From JAFLCM01 sp046154665 (GTDB taxonomy: Bacteria > Planctomycetota > Phycisphaerae > Phycisphaerales > UBA1924): DNA of 44,684 bases. Below the pieces are notes generated by a model, which had not been told where the DNA came from, made no database searches, and saw only the letters and a list, made by a program, of their open reading frames with translations. Positions 14,669-21,707 of this stretch are shown here, one piece after another (position 1 is the stretch's first letter; every line of letters begins with the position of its first letter). The DNA lies in NCBI GenBank assembly GCA_046154665.1, contig JBJXFG010000009.1, positions 1 through 44,684 on the forward strand, written 5' to 3'. Both the position numbers and the translations under genes were made by a program.

Positions 14669-14715
14669 CGGGAGTCGGGAGTGGGGAGTCGGCAGTCGGG
14701 CGGGGGGGCGGGGGG
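14669..14715. repeat. G-rich tandem array (GGGAGTCG units)
   Basis: GGGAGTCG, GGGAGTGG, GGAGTCGG and CAGTCGGG units repeat and run into poly-G. It is the complement of the C-rich array at 12495-12536. It lies in the 212-base gap between the HicB-like and coiled-coil genes. The G-runs could fold as G-quadruplexes. Confidence 0.6.
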
Positions 14716-14788
14716 AAAGGCCGCCGCCGTGATCGGGCGGCACGCGCGCCTTGATGCCTCGATGCCTCTTGCCTCGATGCCTTCTGCT

Positions 14789-15760
14789 TCACTCCACCAC
14801 GACAGTCTTGGTCACGTTGCTGGCCACGGGGCCGGTGGTGGTGCCGGGGTTCTTGGTCTTGGTGCCCTCGGGGCCGACCTCGATCGAAGGCTTCGCCGAG
14901 CCCTGGCCCTGGGCCCGTTCGAACACGGCCCGCGCGGCGTTCTCCGCGTTGATCATCGTCCGAGCCTTCGTCTCGTAGTCATCACCCTTGCTGTGGTTCG
15001 CAAGAGCCTGAAGGCGGGCCTCCTGCTCGGCGCGGATCTTGGCGATGCGGCCGGTCACGTGATCAAGGCTGACGGCCTCGAACTTGTCGAACCGGTCCAT
15101 CGACGCCGTGCGCTTCTCGACCAGGTCGATCAGCTTGTCGTTGCGGGCGATCATCTCGATCTGCCCGTCGAGTTGCCAGATCTGGGCCTGGAACTGGGCC
15201 CGCTCGGTTTCGAGGGTGCCCAGCATCTCTTCAAGGCGGGTCGACTGCTGGCGGAGGAACTCGAGGTCACGGTCGGCGTCCGCGATGCGGCTGCTGTACG
15301 CCGTTAGCGTGTTGTTGATGTTCGTCGCGCGGCTATACGCCTGGTCGAGGCTCAGGCTCTGGTTGCTGAAGCGCACGTTGATGATGGCGGCGGGCGCCTC
15401 GGTGCGGGCCGTCTCGGCCTTGCCGAGGAGGCCCTTCATCTCGACGATGTCCTGCTCGGCCATGGCGACGACCTTCTCGGCCACCGAGCGGTCGCGTTCG
15501 AGCGACTGGATCTGGCTGCGGACCTCGGCGAGCTCGGATCGGACCTCGCCGATGCGCTTGGGGTACTGCTCTTCGAGCTCGCGGATCTGGGCGCGGAGGG
15601 CCACCGGATCGCCCACCGCGGCGTCGATGCCGCTGACCACCTGATCGCGAGCGAGGCCGGCGATGGCCATCACGCGATGCGGGCCGGCGATGAGAACCGC
15701 GGCACCGGTCAGAAGACCACCCACCGCAACGACTCGAACGGCTGTCTTGGTCATGCCCAT
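14789..15760 (-). CDS. Membrane-anchored coiled-coil protein of unknown function
   Basis: The 323-aa product has an N-terminal hydrophobic segment (4-25, TAVRVVAVGGLLTGAAVLIA), which is a signal anchor or uncleaved signal. Long heptad-rich helices follow (about 55-135 and 150-260; IRELEEQYPKRIGEVRSELA, LEFLRQQSTRLEEMLGTLET). The tail is Gly/Thr/Lys-rich and ends NVTKTVVVE. The layout recalls PspA-like or periplasmic coiled-coil scaffolds, but no signature fixes a family. ATG at 15760 is preferred: AAAGGAG lies five bases upstream, one of the clearest ribosome binding sites in the window. The upstream HTH-like ORF overlaps its 5' half in another frame. Confidence 0.8.
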   Translation of the reverse strand: MGMTKTAVRVVAVGGLLTGAAVLIAGPHRVMAIAGLARDQVVSGIDAAVGDPVALRAQIRELEEQYPKRIGEVRSELAEVRSQIQSLERDRSVAEKVVAMAEQDIVEMKGLLGKAETARTEAPAAIINVRFSNQSLSLDQAYSRATNINNTLTAYSSRIADADRDLEFLRQQSTRLEEMLGTLETERAQFQAQIWQLDGQIEMIARNDKLIDLVEKRTASMDRFDKFEAVSLDHVTGRIAKIRAEQEARLQALANHSKGDDYETKARTMINAENAARAVFERAQGQGSAKPSIEVGPEGTKTKNPGTTTGPVASNVTKTVVVE

Positions 15761-16517
15761 GGTGAACTCCTTTGCGTCTCCATTTCGCCGGCGGAATGTC
15801 GGCGTCCGACTGCCCCTCGGAAAGGCCCGGCGTTGGAGAGCCGGGTGGTGTTCTGTACGCCGCGGGGCCGCCGCCACCTTGGGGGGCCCCCGACGCGGGG
15901 TTGCAGGGGATTGATTGGGAGTTTGGCGCGGTGGGTTTCAGGTCTGGGTGGTGGGTTTGGCTGGTCGAGGCGGGTGTCTCTGGGGCTGGAGCGGGGTGGT
16001 TTTGTGGGGCGCTCGGCCGATGGTCTGGGTTCTGGGGGGAAGAGACCCCTCCCTGACGGTCTGGGTTCTGTGTTGGTGGGTGGTCGGGCGGGTCTTCGGG
16101 GGTTTCGTCGGGTGGTGGTGGTGGTTCGTCGTTGTTGGCGGGGCGTGCGAACTTTGTGGGGGCAAGGTCGGCGGCGCGGAGGAGGGTGGTGGCGATGCGG
16201 CGGATGACCTCTGGGTTTGTCGCGGTGGAAAGAGCACGGATGGCGGCGTTGATGGCGCGGGGCGCGAAGACGCGGGCCAGGGCGTGGGCGCGCTGGCGGT
16301 GGGCGTCGGCGCAGCGCTCGATGGCGAGGGCGACGGCTGGCGTGCTGAGCCGGGTGTCGAGTTGGAGGGGGGTGATGGCGTGGGCGCGGGCGATGTCGGG
16401 GAGGGTGAGCGCGGGGTTGAAGTAGTCGTTGAAGAGACGGTGCTCGAGCTCGGGTGAGAACGGAGCGGACTGGCCCGATTCGTTGGGGTGGTTTTCGGGG
16501 CTGTGTTGCATGGGCAT
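15333..16517 (-). CDS. HTH-like protein whose frame runs into the downstream gene
   Basis: Residues about 15-120 look like a real helical protein. A possible helix-turn-helix (LTLPDIARAHAITPLQLDTR) is followed by a helical bundle (AIRALSTATNPEVIRRIATT). A long Pro/Gln/His-rich low-complexity stretch follows (about 130-255). No stop occurs in this frame until 15333, so the last ~140 residues are read from the antiphase of the coiled-coil gene and are Arg-rich and implausible. The original stop was probably lost near 15760. ATG at 16517 or 16511 is chosen over GTG at 16556. A promoter candidate lies at 16548-16575. The family is unknown. It resembles small-terminase or transposase-associated HTH proteins only in general pattern. 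Confidence 0.55.
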   Translation of the reverse strand: MPMQHSPENHPNESGQSAPFSPELEHRLFNDYFNPALTLPDIARAHAITPLQLDTRLSTPAVALAIERCADAHRQRAHALARVFAPRAINAAIRALSTATNPEVIRRIATTLLRAADLAPTKFARPANNDEPPPPPDETPEDPPDHPPTQNPDRQGGVSSPQNPDHRPSAPQNHPAPAPETPASTSQTHHPDLKPTAPNSQSIPCNPASGAPQGGGGPAAYRTPPGSPTPGLSEGQSDADIPPAKWRRKGVHHGHDQDSRSSRCGGWSSDRCRGSHRRPASRDGHRRPRSRSGGQRHRRRGGRSGGPPRPDPRARRAVPQAHRRGPIRARRGPQPDPVARTRPLGGREGRRHGRAGHRRDEGPPRQGRDGPHRGARRHHQRALQQPEPEPRPGV

Positions 16518-16547
16518 CCCTGTGTGCTGCTTCGGAGCGACAGGGAG

Positions 16548-16575
16548 GAGATACACCGGCGTTTGGGCGGGTCAA
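16548..16575 (-). promoter_or_regulatory. Sigma-70-like promoter for the HTH-like gene
   Basis: On the minus strand TTGACC (16570-16575) is followed after 16 bases by TATCTC (16548-16553). Transcription would begin near 16541, about 24 bases before the ATG at 16517. The -35 box and its flank, TTGACCCGCCC, are shared with the HU promoter at 17191-17219. Confidence 0.5.
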
Positions 16576-16718
16576 TGGTGATTGCGCGCAGTTGCGAGAG
16601 ATAGCGCGCGCGGCCGGTGAGTGCGCGTGAGATTCCCTTGAGTTCATGTGGAGCGGGCATATCCGTCACTTCGCCCCGGAGGGCTCAGTGACGGCTTCGG
16701 GGCGCTCGCTCGACTGCG

Positions 16719-17066
16719 TCAGTCTTCCCGATCCCCCGCCATCATCGCGGTGGAGACGGACCCCGGTTCATCCAGCGATTTCTGCATCAGGCGTCCGACC
16801 TTGAACTTCACGACCTTGCGGGGCGGGACCTTGACGGGCTCGAGGGTGCGTGGGTTCTGGGCGGTGCGGCCCTTGCGTTCGCGGATTTCGAAGACGCCGA
16901 AGTCGCGGAACTCGAGGCGGTTGCCCGAGCCGATCTCGAGGATGATCTCTTCGAGGAACGACTGGACGGTCTGCTTGACATCGTGCCGGTTGGCCCCGAG
17001 GCGCTCGGCGATGCGGTCGATGAGTTCTTTTTTGGTGATGGTTTTGTTGCCGCCTTGGCGCGCCAT
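16719..17066 (-). CDS. HU/IHF family DNA-bending protein
   Basis: This is a nucleoid-associated dimeric DNA-bending protein of 115 aa. It carries the IHF-type N terminus (ITKKELIDRIAERLGANRHD), the dimer helix (VKQTVQSFLEEIILEI) and the beta-arm motif (FRDFGVFEIRERKGRTAQNP) with the Pro that intercalates into DNA. The RTAQNPRTLEPVKVPPRKVV arm is closer to IHF than to E. coli HU. The acidic/Met-rich tail adds about 20 residues to the ~95-aa norm. ATG at 17066 is chosen; the upstream extension is Trp/Phe/Pro-rich and unlikely. A consensus promoter lies about 120 bases upstream. Confidence 0.95.
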   Translation of the reverse strand: MARQGGNKTITKKELIDRIAERLGANRHDVKQTVQSFLEEIILEIGSGNRLEFRDFGVFEIRERKGRTAQNPRTLEPVKVPPRKVVKFKVGRLMQKSLDEPGSVSTAMMAGDRED

Positions 17067-17190
17067 GAGAGCCTCGCGGGTGTAACGGTTCACCAAAACG
17101 ACCCACCCAAACAAAGGCCTCGGCGATTGAAAGAACCACCACAAAGGAACCTTCAGCGTGGGCGGCTGAAAGGCACCAGAGCCGGGGTTC

Positions 17191-17219
17191 AGTATGCCAC
17201 TGGCGTTCGGGCGGGTCAA
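17191..17219 (-). promoter_or_regulatory. Near-consensus sigma-70 promoter for the HU/IHF gene
   Basis: The minus strand reads TTGACC (17214-17219), 17 bases, CATACT (17191-17196). The expected start site near 17184 gives a leader of about 118 bases before the HU ATG. This is one of the best promoter matches in the window. Confidence 0.65.
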
Positions 17220-17319
17220 TCGCCGCGACCCGAATCGGCGCTAAATCTGACACGACACAATCCCTTGTGCGTCAATGATTTGGGAGTTGTCCGGCGGCAC
17301 GTCTGGCCTGAACGGGTGA

Positions 17320-17664
17320 CTACCGCTGTTGCCAGTCGGAAAAGCGGATGCGGCGTTCGCCTGGGCGGGGCGGCTGGGGCCAGTCGCGGGTGGCGATGAG
17401 CGGCGTCGAGCCGGCCGGGTTGATGTGCTTGTCGTTGCGCGAAAACTCGAATCGCTCGAAGGCGAGGGTGCCCTGGTTGGCCAGGGCGACTTCGGGAGAT
17501 TCGAACACCAGCGCGGCGCGGCCTTGGCGCGCGGGGTGTTCGTTGGTGTGGCGATCCCAGGATTGGTGGTTCGCGCACCCGCCGGCAGCCCCCGCGAGCG
17601 TGCAGCCCGCGGCGCCCAGGGCACCCAGAAGGATCGCGCGATGTGCCCGCCCGGTTCTTCGCAT
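17320..17664 (-). CDS. Small predicted lipoprotein, unknown function
   Basis: This 114-aa protein has a basic start (MRRTGRAHR), a short hydrophobic core (AILLGALGAAG) and a lipobox-like Cys at about 20 or 29 (LGAAGC or AAGGC), so it is probably a lipoprotein or exported. The mature part is polar, with a short strand-rich region (RAALVFESPEVALANQGTLA). ATG at 17664 is chosen because the signal begins there. No family is recognised. It lies downstream of a minus-strand hairpin terminator (17796-17823), so it likely has its own promoter. Confidence 0.65.
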   Translation of the reverse strand: MRRTGRAHRAILLGALGAAGCTLAGAAGGCANHQSWDRHTNEHPARQGRAALVFESPEVALANQGTLAFERFEFSRNDKHINPAGSTPLIATRDWPQPPRPGERRIRFSDWQQR

Positions 17665-17795
17665 GGTGAAAAGAGAGACAAGGCGCGTGCCAGCGCGGCG
17701 AGGTGGGGTGCGGACTCGAAAGTCCGGAGTTTCCCGGACGTGTGGTGCCGGGTCAACGGTTCTGGGTCTGGCGATGTGGGGTTCTGAAAACAAGA

Positions 17796-17823
17796 CCGCC
17801 CGCGGCGGTGGGGCCGCGGGCGG
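17796..17823 (-). terminator. Intrinsic terminator (minus strand)
   Basis: The 11-bp arms CCGCCCGCGGC and GCCGCGGGCGG enclose a six-base loop. On the minus strand they are followed by TCTTGTTTTC, a T-rich tract suitable for release. No protein gene ends just upstream on that strand, which is why an RNA gene is suspected. Confidence 0.6.
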
Positions 17824-18205
17824 CGAGTGCGCAGAATCGGCCATGCTTCAACAAACTCGGGGTGCGGTTCCCTCTTACACACCCGTGCCGCGGCGTCTTG
17901 CCCAGACGAACATCGCGGAACGGATCAAGAACGCCCCTGTGCGAGACGACCTGCGCCAAGCGGCGCACCGCGCGTGAACGCGGTGCGACGCGGACAATCC
18001 ACAACGGAACCGGGCGTGGGCCGCGGCGGGTGTTCCCTGTGCGCCGGAGACTTGGCACACTTGCACCGACCACTGACCCGGGACGCGATCACAAGGGAAG
18101 GATTCCGGTCGGCAGAAGGATGCCAACACGGGCCCTGTGGGCGGCACGGTTCCGCGAATGAGTTGGGCTCCTGTGTCCCCTGTGCTGGGACCAGACGCCA
18201 CGAGA

Positions 18206-18233
18206 AGAATAGCCTGCTTTCACGGGGCCGCAA
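18206..18233 (-). promoter_or_regulatory. Sigma-70-like promoter upstream of the candidate RNA region
   Basis: The minus strand reads TTGCGG (18228-18233), 16 bases, TATTCT (18206-18211). It points into the gene-free interval ending in the terminator at 17796-17823, about 400 bases away. Confidence 0.4.
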
Positions 18234-18437
18234 GGCTTGCGCGGTGGAATATGCAGGAAAACAGCCAGAACTTCGGGCTGAATTTAAGAAGGGGGGTGTT
18301 CTCGGTCGCGTGCGGCACAGGTTGTCCACTGTTGTCACACTGGGGGAGCACGCGCATCGCCCAAACAAACGCCTGCGAGAGCGATGGTGGTGGCGCTGCG
18401 GTCTTCGAGCGGCGTTCTCCCGAGCCCGGAGCGTGCC

Positions 18438-19214
18438 TCAGCGGGTGGGCTTTTCGTCGGTTTTCGCCGGCTTTTCAGCGGGTTTCCCGGACGGGGGGGC
18501 GGGGGTGTCTTGCGGCGACTTGAAGGCGGGCATGACGCCGGGGCTGAAGGGCTTGCCGTCGATCGCGATGTGGGGCTGGAGCGCGGCCTCGGCGGTGAGG
18601 CGCTGGACGCTGCCTTTGGGCTTGGACTTCACGGACTCGGTGCGACCGCCGTCGGCGGGGGTGGGGGCGGGCGGGTCCGGGGCGCCCCATACGACGACGT
18701 CGACGGCGCGGGCGTCGGGGGTTTCGAGCACGGTGCAGTCGGCGTCGTTCTTGAATCCTGTGGGCTTGGACTTGCCGGCCTTGGCGACGAAGACGAGCGC
18801 GTTGTTGAAGTTGGGGTTGGGCTGTGGCGGCGCGGCGACCGAGGTGCCGATGGGGCCGTTGACCTTGGAGTTTTGGCCGTTGAAGAGGACGACGATGCCG
18901 CCGGGGGGCAGTTCGCAGTCTGGGAAGACGAAGAGAAAGCCCTTGGCGGCGTTGAGGTCGCCGGCGGCGAGTCGGTTGACGATTCGGTAGCCCTTGAGGT
19001 TGATGGGCTTGGGGTGAGGGTTGAAGAGTTCGACGAACTCGTCGCCGTTGGCTTCGCGAGCGCCGTCGCTGGAGGCGTCGCCGGCGGCACCTGGGGGAAC
19101 GTCGAAGAGGACTTCGGTGATGATGGGGTGGGGGTGGGGGATTGGGGAGGCGGAGGTGGATGTTGCCGCGGCGGTGAGGAGGCAGAGGCCTGCGATTCGG
19201 ATCGGAGTTTTCAC
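18438..19214 (-). CDS. Secreted lamin-tail-domain (LTD) protein
   Basis: The 258-aa exported protein starts with GTG at 19214 and a signal peptide (KTPIRIAGLCLLTAAATSTS, likely cut after SAS). The lamin-tail fold covers about 28-185: IITEVLFDVPPGAAGDA, DEFVELFNPHPKPINLKGYR, then LPPGGIVVLFNGQNS and CTVLETPDARAVDVVVWG. These are the usual beta-sandwich landmarks of bacterial LTD modules, which often sit in secreted nucleases or surface proteins. No catalytic domain accompanies it. The C terminus is Pro/Lys-rich and disordered. The gene looks monocistronic. Confidence 0.85.
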   Translation of the reverse strand: MKTPIRIAGLCLLTAAATSTSASPIPHPHPIITEVLFDVPPGAAGDASSDGAREANGDEFVELFNPHPKPINLKGYRIVNRLAAGDLNAAKGFLFVFPDCELPPGGIVVLFNGQNSKVNGPIGTSVAAPPQPNPNFNNALVFVAKAGKSKPTGFKNDADCTVLETPDARAVDVVVWGAPDPPAPTPADGGRTESVKSKPKGSVQRLTAEAALQPHIAIDGKPFSPGVMPAFKSPQDTPAPPSGKPAEKPAKTDEKPTR

Positions 19215-19243
19215 GGATACCTCACGTATTCGGTGCGGTGGGA

Positions 19244-19495
19244 TCAGCCGGTCATGCCGAGCTGCACGGGCGGCAAGCGCCCGGACTTTCGAAGATTGAG
19301 AAGTCTGCGGTAGATCTGGCCGCGATCGCGAGGGTCGCCGTTGGCCTTGGCCTCGGAGAAAATCGCCTCGAACTCCTTGCTGTAGGGGAGCCAGTCCACC
19401 AGAAGGCCCTGCTGGCGATAGGCGCGGATCAAAACGTGATCTGCTTCGCTGATCGCGTCGTCCCGACTGAAGAACTCTTTGGCGGCGTCGTTCAT
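19244..19495 (-). CDS. Small helical protein coupled to the FRG-domain gene
   Basis: This charged, all-helical 83-aa protein (NDAAKEFFSRDDAISEADHV, LLVDWLPYSKEFEAIFSEAK, IYRRLLNLRKSGRLPPV) is of no recognised family. Its ATG at 19495 overlaps the FRG gene stop by four bases (ATGA), so the two are translated together. Size, order and coupling are typical of partner proteins in two-gene toxin/defence cassettes, but this is inference. Confidence 0.75.
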   Translation of the reverse strand: MNDAAKEFFSRDDAISEADHVLIRAYRQQGLLVDWLPYSKEFEAIFSEAKANGDPRDRGQIYRRLLNLRKSGRLPPVQLGMTG

Positions 19496-20214
19496 TCGTC
19501 GTTGTTCCTTTCCAGTTTCGCGGCGCGCCACATTGCTGTTGTCGCCGCGGCATCGAGTGTCCGCATCAGCGACGCGTGCGTAATTCCCATGGATTCTAGG
19601 CGTACCAAGACACGATGCCGGTCCTTGGCGGGGAATGTCCAGCGAACCAGGTCGTGCCCGATGTGCCTTTCCCAGTCCGGCGCGACCCTCAAGAAAACCG
19701 ACTGCTGTTCCGAGGCGCGCGGATTCCGGGGGACGAGGGAAGGTCTCTCGATGACGGAAAACGGGTGGAAGGCCTCAAAGAGATTCTTGTCCAGGACACC
19801 CAGGTCCAAACCCCAAATCGCGCTGCGGGCAGGTGGGTTGGGTCCCGCGTGGATTTCGTCTGATGCCGCGAAGAACTGAGCGACGTAGGGCGACCGGGTC
19901 CAATCAAGGATGTCCGATGGCAGCGAATGGTGGCGTGCGAGCAGGCCCCAGGCTTCATCGTGATCGAATGCCGGCACATCGACCGACGCCTTGGCGCTTT
20001 CGGTTTGGAACTCCTCGATCAACCGGCGCGAGAACGACGTGATGTTCAGGCCGGGCTGCTTCCTGGCGATCCGTTGAACGGTCGAGTCCAGCCCCCACGA
20101 GGCGTCCGCTTGGCCTCGGAACACGAACCGGCGCCTCTCAATGGGTGATTGGTCGAAGAACTCTCGAAGGTCTTCCTCGAACGCACCCCAAGATTCGGAG
20201 TCGATCCGGAGCAA
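19492..20214 (-). CDS. FRG domain-containing protein
   Basis: This 240-aa soluble protein matches the FRG family, named for its conserved FxxRG-type motif, seen at 30-35 as FVFRGQ followed by ASWGLDSTVQR. The second signature, LLARHHSLPSDILDWTRSPY followed by VAQFFA (about 91-116), is also intact. FRG proteins are of unclear biochemistry, occur sporadically and are often found near mobile or defence genes. The start is TTG at 20214 with AGGAAA five bases upstream. It follows the TPR-alphaCTD gene by 31 bases and is coupled to the small gene downstream. The sequence here is less G/C-biased than the neighbours, compatible with transfer. Confidence 0.88.
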   Translation of the reverse strand: MLRIDSESWGAFEEDLREFFDQSPIERRRFVFRGQADASWGLDSTVQRIARKQPGLNITSFSRRLIEEFQTESAKASVDVPAFDHDEAWGLLARHHSLPSDILDWTRSPYVAQFFAASDEIHAGPNPPARSAIWGLDLGVLDKNLFEAFHPFSVIERPSLVPRNPRASEQQSVFLRVAPDWERHIGHDLVRWTFPAKDRHRVLVRLESMGITHASLMRTLDAAATTAMWRAAKLERNNDE

Positions 20215-20245
20215 GAGAGTTTCCTGTTCACGCTGCCTGCGGGCT

Positions 20246-21205
20246 TCAGAACGCCAGCTTCCGCAGCGAGAGGTTCTGCTCGGCGAGTTTCTGCTTCACT
20301 TCGTCGAGGCTGGTGGCACCGAAGTTCTTGACGCCCATCAGTTCGGCCTCGGTGCGTGCGGCGAGGTCGCCCAGCGACGAGATGCCCAGCAGCTGCAGCG
20401 CCTTGCGGGCGCGGACGCTCAGGCCCAGTTCGGCGACCGAGCGGGCCAGGACGACCTCGTTGCCCGAGCCGCGGAGCTTGTCGTAGACCTCCTTGCGGAC
20501 CCGGCGGTGCTGCTCTTCGAGGCCCTGGCCCAGGCGGAGGTTGCGGGCGGTGAGCATCTGCTTGATCTCGACGAGCGAGGCCTCGCCGAAGTTCTTGTAG
20601 CCCATGAGCTCGGCCTCGGTGACGCGGAGCAGGTCGCCGAGGGTTCGGATGTTCATCTTTTTGAGGCAGTTGCGGGCGCGGACGGAGAGCTCGAAGTCCG
20701 TCACCGGCGTGTCGAGCATGGCGTTGCGCTTGGCGACGTCGCGGTCGGCCTCTTCGTCGTAGTTCATGCCGCGGGAGGCCTGGACATCTTTCATGTAGAG
20801 GCGTGCGCGGACGTGGTTGGGGTTGGTGTCGAGGACCTGCTTGAGGCACTTCTCGGCACGGATGTAGTCGCCGCGGTCCTCGTAGAGGAGGGCGAGGTTC
20901 ATCAGGGCGTTCATCGAGGCGGGCTGTCGGGTGGTGCAGCGTTCGTAGAGGGAGATGGCCTCGTCCTCTTCGCCGGCGAGGTCGAGCTCGAAGGCGAGTC
21001 GGAAGAGCGCGTCGGCGCTGTTGGGGTCGGCATTGACGGCGTGGCGGTACTCGACGATGGCCTCGCCGCGCTCGCCGGCGGCGCGGAACTTGTCGCCCGA
21101 GGCGAGGTGCTTGGCGGCGCGCTGCGGGTCGCCCTTGAGGACGGCGGTCTCGGTTCCGGAACCGGAGCCGGTGCCGATGATGGTGTCGAGGGGGTCGTGG
21201 GGCAT
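20246..21205 (-). CDS. TPR protein with two RNA-polymerase alpha C-terminal domains
   Basis: The 319-aa cytoplasmic protein has about three tetratricopeptide repeats at 30-135 (AAKHLASGDKFRAAGERGEA, ADALFRLAFELDLAGEEDEA, MNALMNLALLYEDRGDYIRA). Two copies of the alpha-CTD helix-hairpin-helix fold follow: about 172-222 (LSVRARNCLKKMNIRTLGDL, ELMGYKNFGEASLVEIKQML) and 257-308 (LSVRARKALQLLGISSLGDL, ELMGVKNFGATSLDEVKQKL). In RNA polymerase the alpha-CTD binds UP-element DNA and activators. There is no alpha N-terminal assembly domain here, so this cannot replace RpoA. A DNA- or transcription-complex adaptor is a reasonable inference. ATG at 21205 is chosen; the upstream extension is Pro/Thr/Arg-rich. 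Confidence 0.92.
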   Translation of the reverse strand: MPHDPLDTIIGTGSGSGTETAVLKGDPQRAAKHLASGDKFRAAGERGEAIVEYRHAVNADPNSADALFRLAFELDLAGEEDEAISLYERCTTRQPASMNALMNLALLYEDRGDYIRAEKCLKQVLDTNPNHVRARLYMKDVQASRGMNYDEEADRDVAKRNAMLDTPVTDFELSVRARNCLKKMNIRTLGDLLRVTEAELMGYKNFGEASLVEIKQMLTARNLRLGQGLEEQHRRVRKEVYDKLRGSGNEVVLARSVAELGLSVRARKALQLLGISSLGDLAARTEAELMGVKNFGATSLDEVKQKLAEQNLSLRKLAF

Positions 21206-21490
21206 GGGGTCTGGGTTCCGAGTGCGTTTGGAAGGACTGGCGAGCGAGGTCGGTGTGAGCGTCACACTTGGCGCTGCGCGGCGCGTGGTCGGTGGCTGAG
21301 ATTCGTTTTGCCGCGGATGCGGGGTGGGGATGATAGGGGGATCGGCTTCGCGGCTCAAACTTGCGTGTTCGGGGTGTGGCGGGGTGAGGGTTCGCGAGAC
21401 AGAGGGGGCTGGGAGCGCGGTGGTTTCGCGAGTTGCGCTTCGCTTCACTCGTGGGTGGAACTTGGCGTTCTTTCGGTTGGAAATCTCGTG

Positions 21491-21590
21491 CGCCCGTTTC
21501 ACGGGCGATGGGGTCAGTGATGGTCACCAGACGCTTGGTCGCTGCGCGACCGGCGCGTCTGGCAACGAGCGTGCGCCCGCTTCGCGGGCG
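21491..21590. repeat. Cluster of three palindromes
   Basis: CGCCCGT/ACGGGCG lie around TTC at 21491-21507. A nested stem at 21527-21562 has outer CCAGACG/CGTCTGG and inner GGTCGC/GCGACC. CGCCCGC/GCGGGCG lie around TTC at 21574-21590. The first and third are near-identical direct copies flanking the second. Confidence 0.65.
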
Positions 21591-21655
21591 GGCTGGGGTG
21601 CCGCGCGGTGGAGCATGGGACATGCTGTCGAGGATGGGGCATGCCACACGTGAGA

Positions 21656-21690
21656 GCACCGAAGTCCCGGGGACGGGACTTCGGTGTCAC
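21656..21690. repeat. Single hairpin of the GTGCCAC family
   Basis: GCACCGAAGTCCCG and its complement enclose a short G-rich loop, followed by GTGTCAC. The stem resembles one half of the doublet at 9791-9885 (GAAGTCCCGT). It lies 17 bases beyond the isocitrate dehydrogenase stop codon and may serve as a 3' stem-loop. Confidence 0.65.
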
Positions 21691-21707
21691 GGCGTTGGGC
21701 GAGTTTC

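Larger units (their letters stand above)
17665..18437. other. 773-base stretch without a convincing protein gene
   Basis: The open frames here have shadow-like composition and no recognisable domain. It holds a minus-strand promoter-like pair (18206-18233), a minus-strand hairpin plus T-rich tract (17796-17823) and nested complementary segments (18052-18057 with 18121-18126; 18066-18071 with 18107-18112). That arrangement fits a stable RNA of about 400 nt. I could not match it to RNase P RNA, tmRNA, SRP RNA or a tRNA. Confidence 0.45.
21206..21707. other. 502-base intergenic stretch rich in palindromes
   Basis: No protein gene is convincing here. The last ~220 bases carry four separate palindromes (features at 21491-21590 and 21656-21690). 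The rest is G-rich. It separates the TPR-alphaCTD gene from the end of the isocitrate dehydrogenase gene, both on the minus strand. Confidence 0.6.

Noticed and set aside
15938..16669. Alternative minus-strand frames in the HTH-like region
   Set aside because: They are Ser/Pro/Thr- or Arg/His-rich with no helical domain. The frame ending at 15333 has the plausible helical head.
17790..18233. RNase P RNA, tmRNA or SRP RNA
   Set aside because: I compared remembered conserved motifs (such as GAGGAAAGTCC and ACAGAA) on both strands and found no convincing matches. The region is left as an unknown candidate RNA.
17827..18990. 387-aa plus-strand frame through the intergenic stretch into the lamin-tail gene
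   Set aside because: It is rich in Cys/Arg/His, lacks a domain and overlaps the minus-strand LTD gene, whose frame is convincing.
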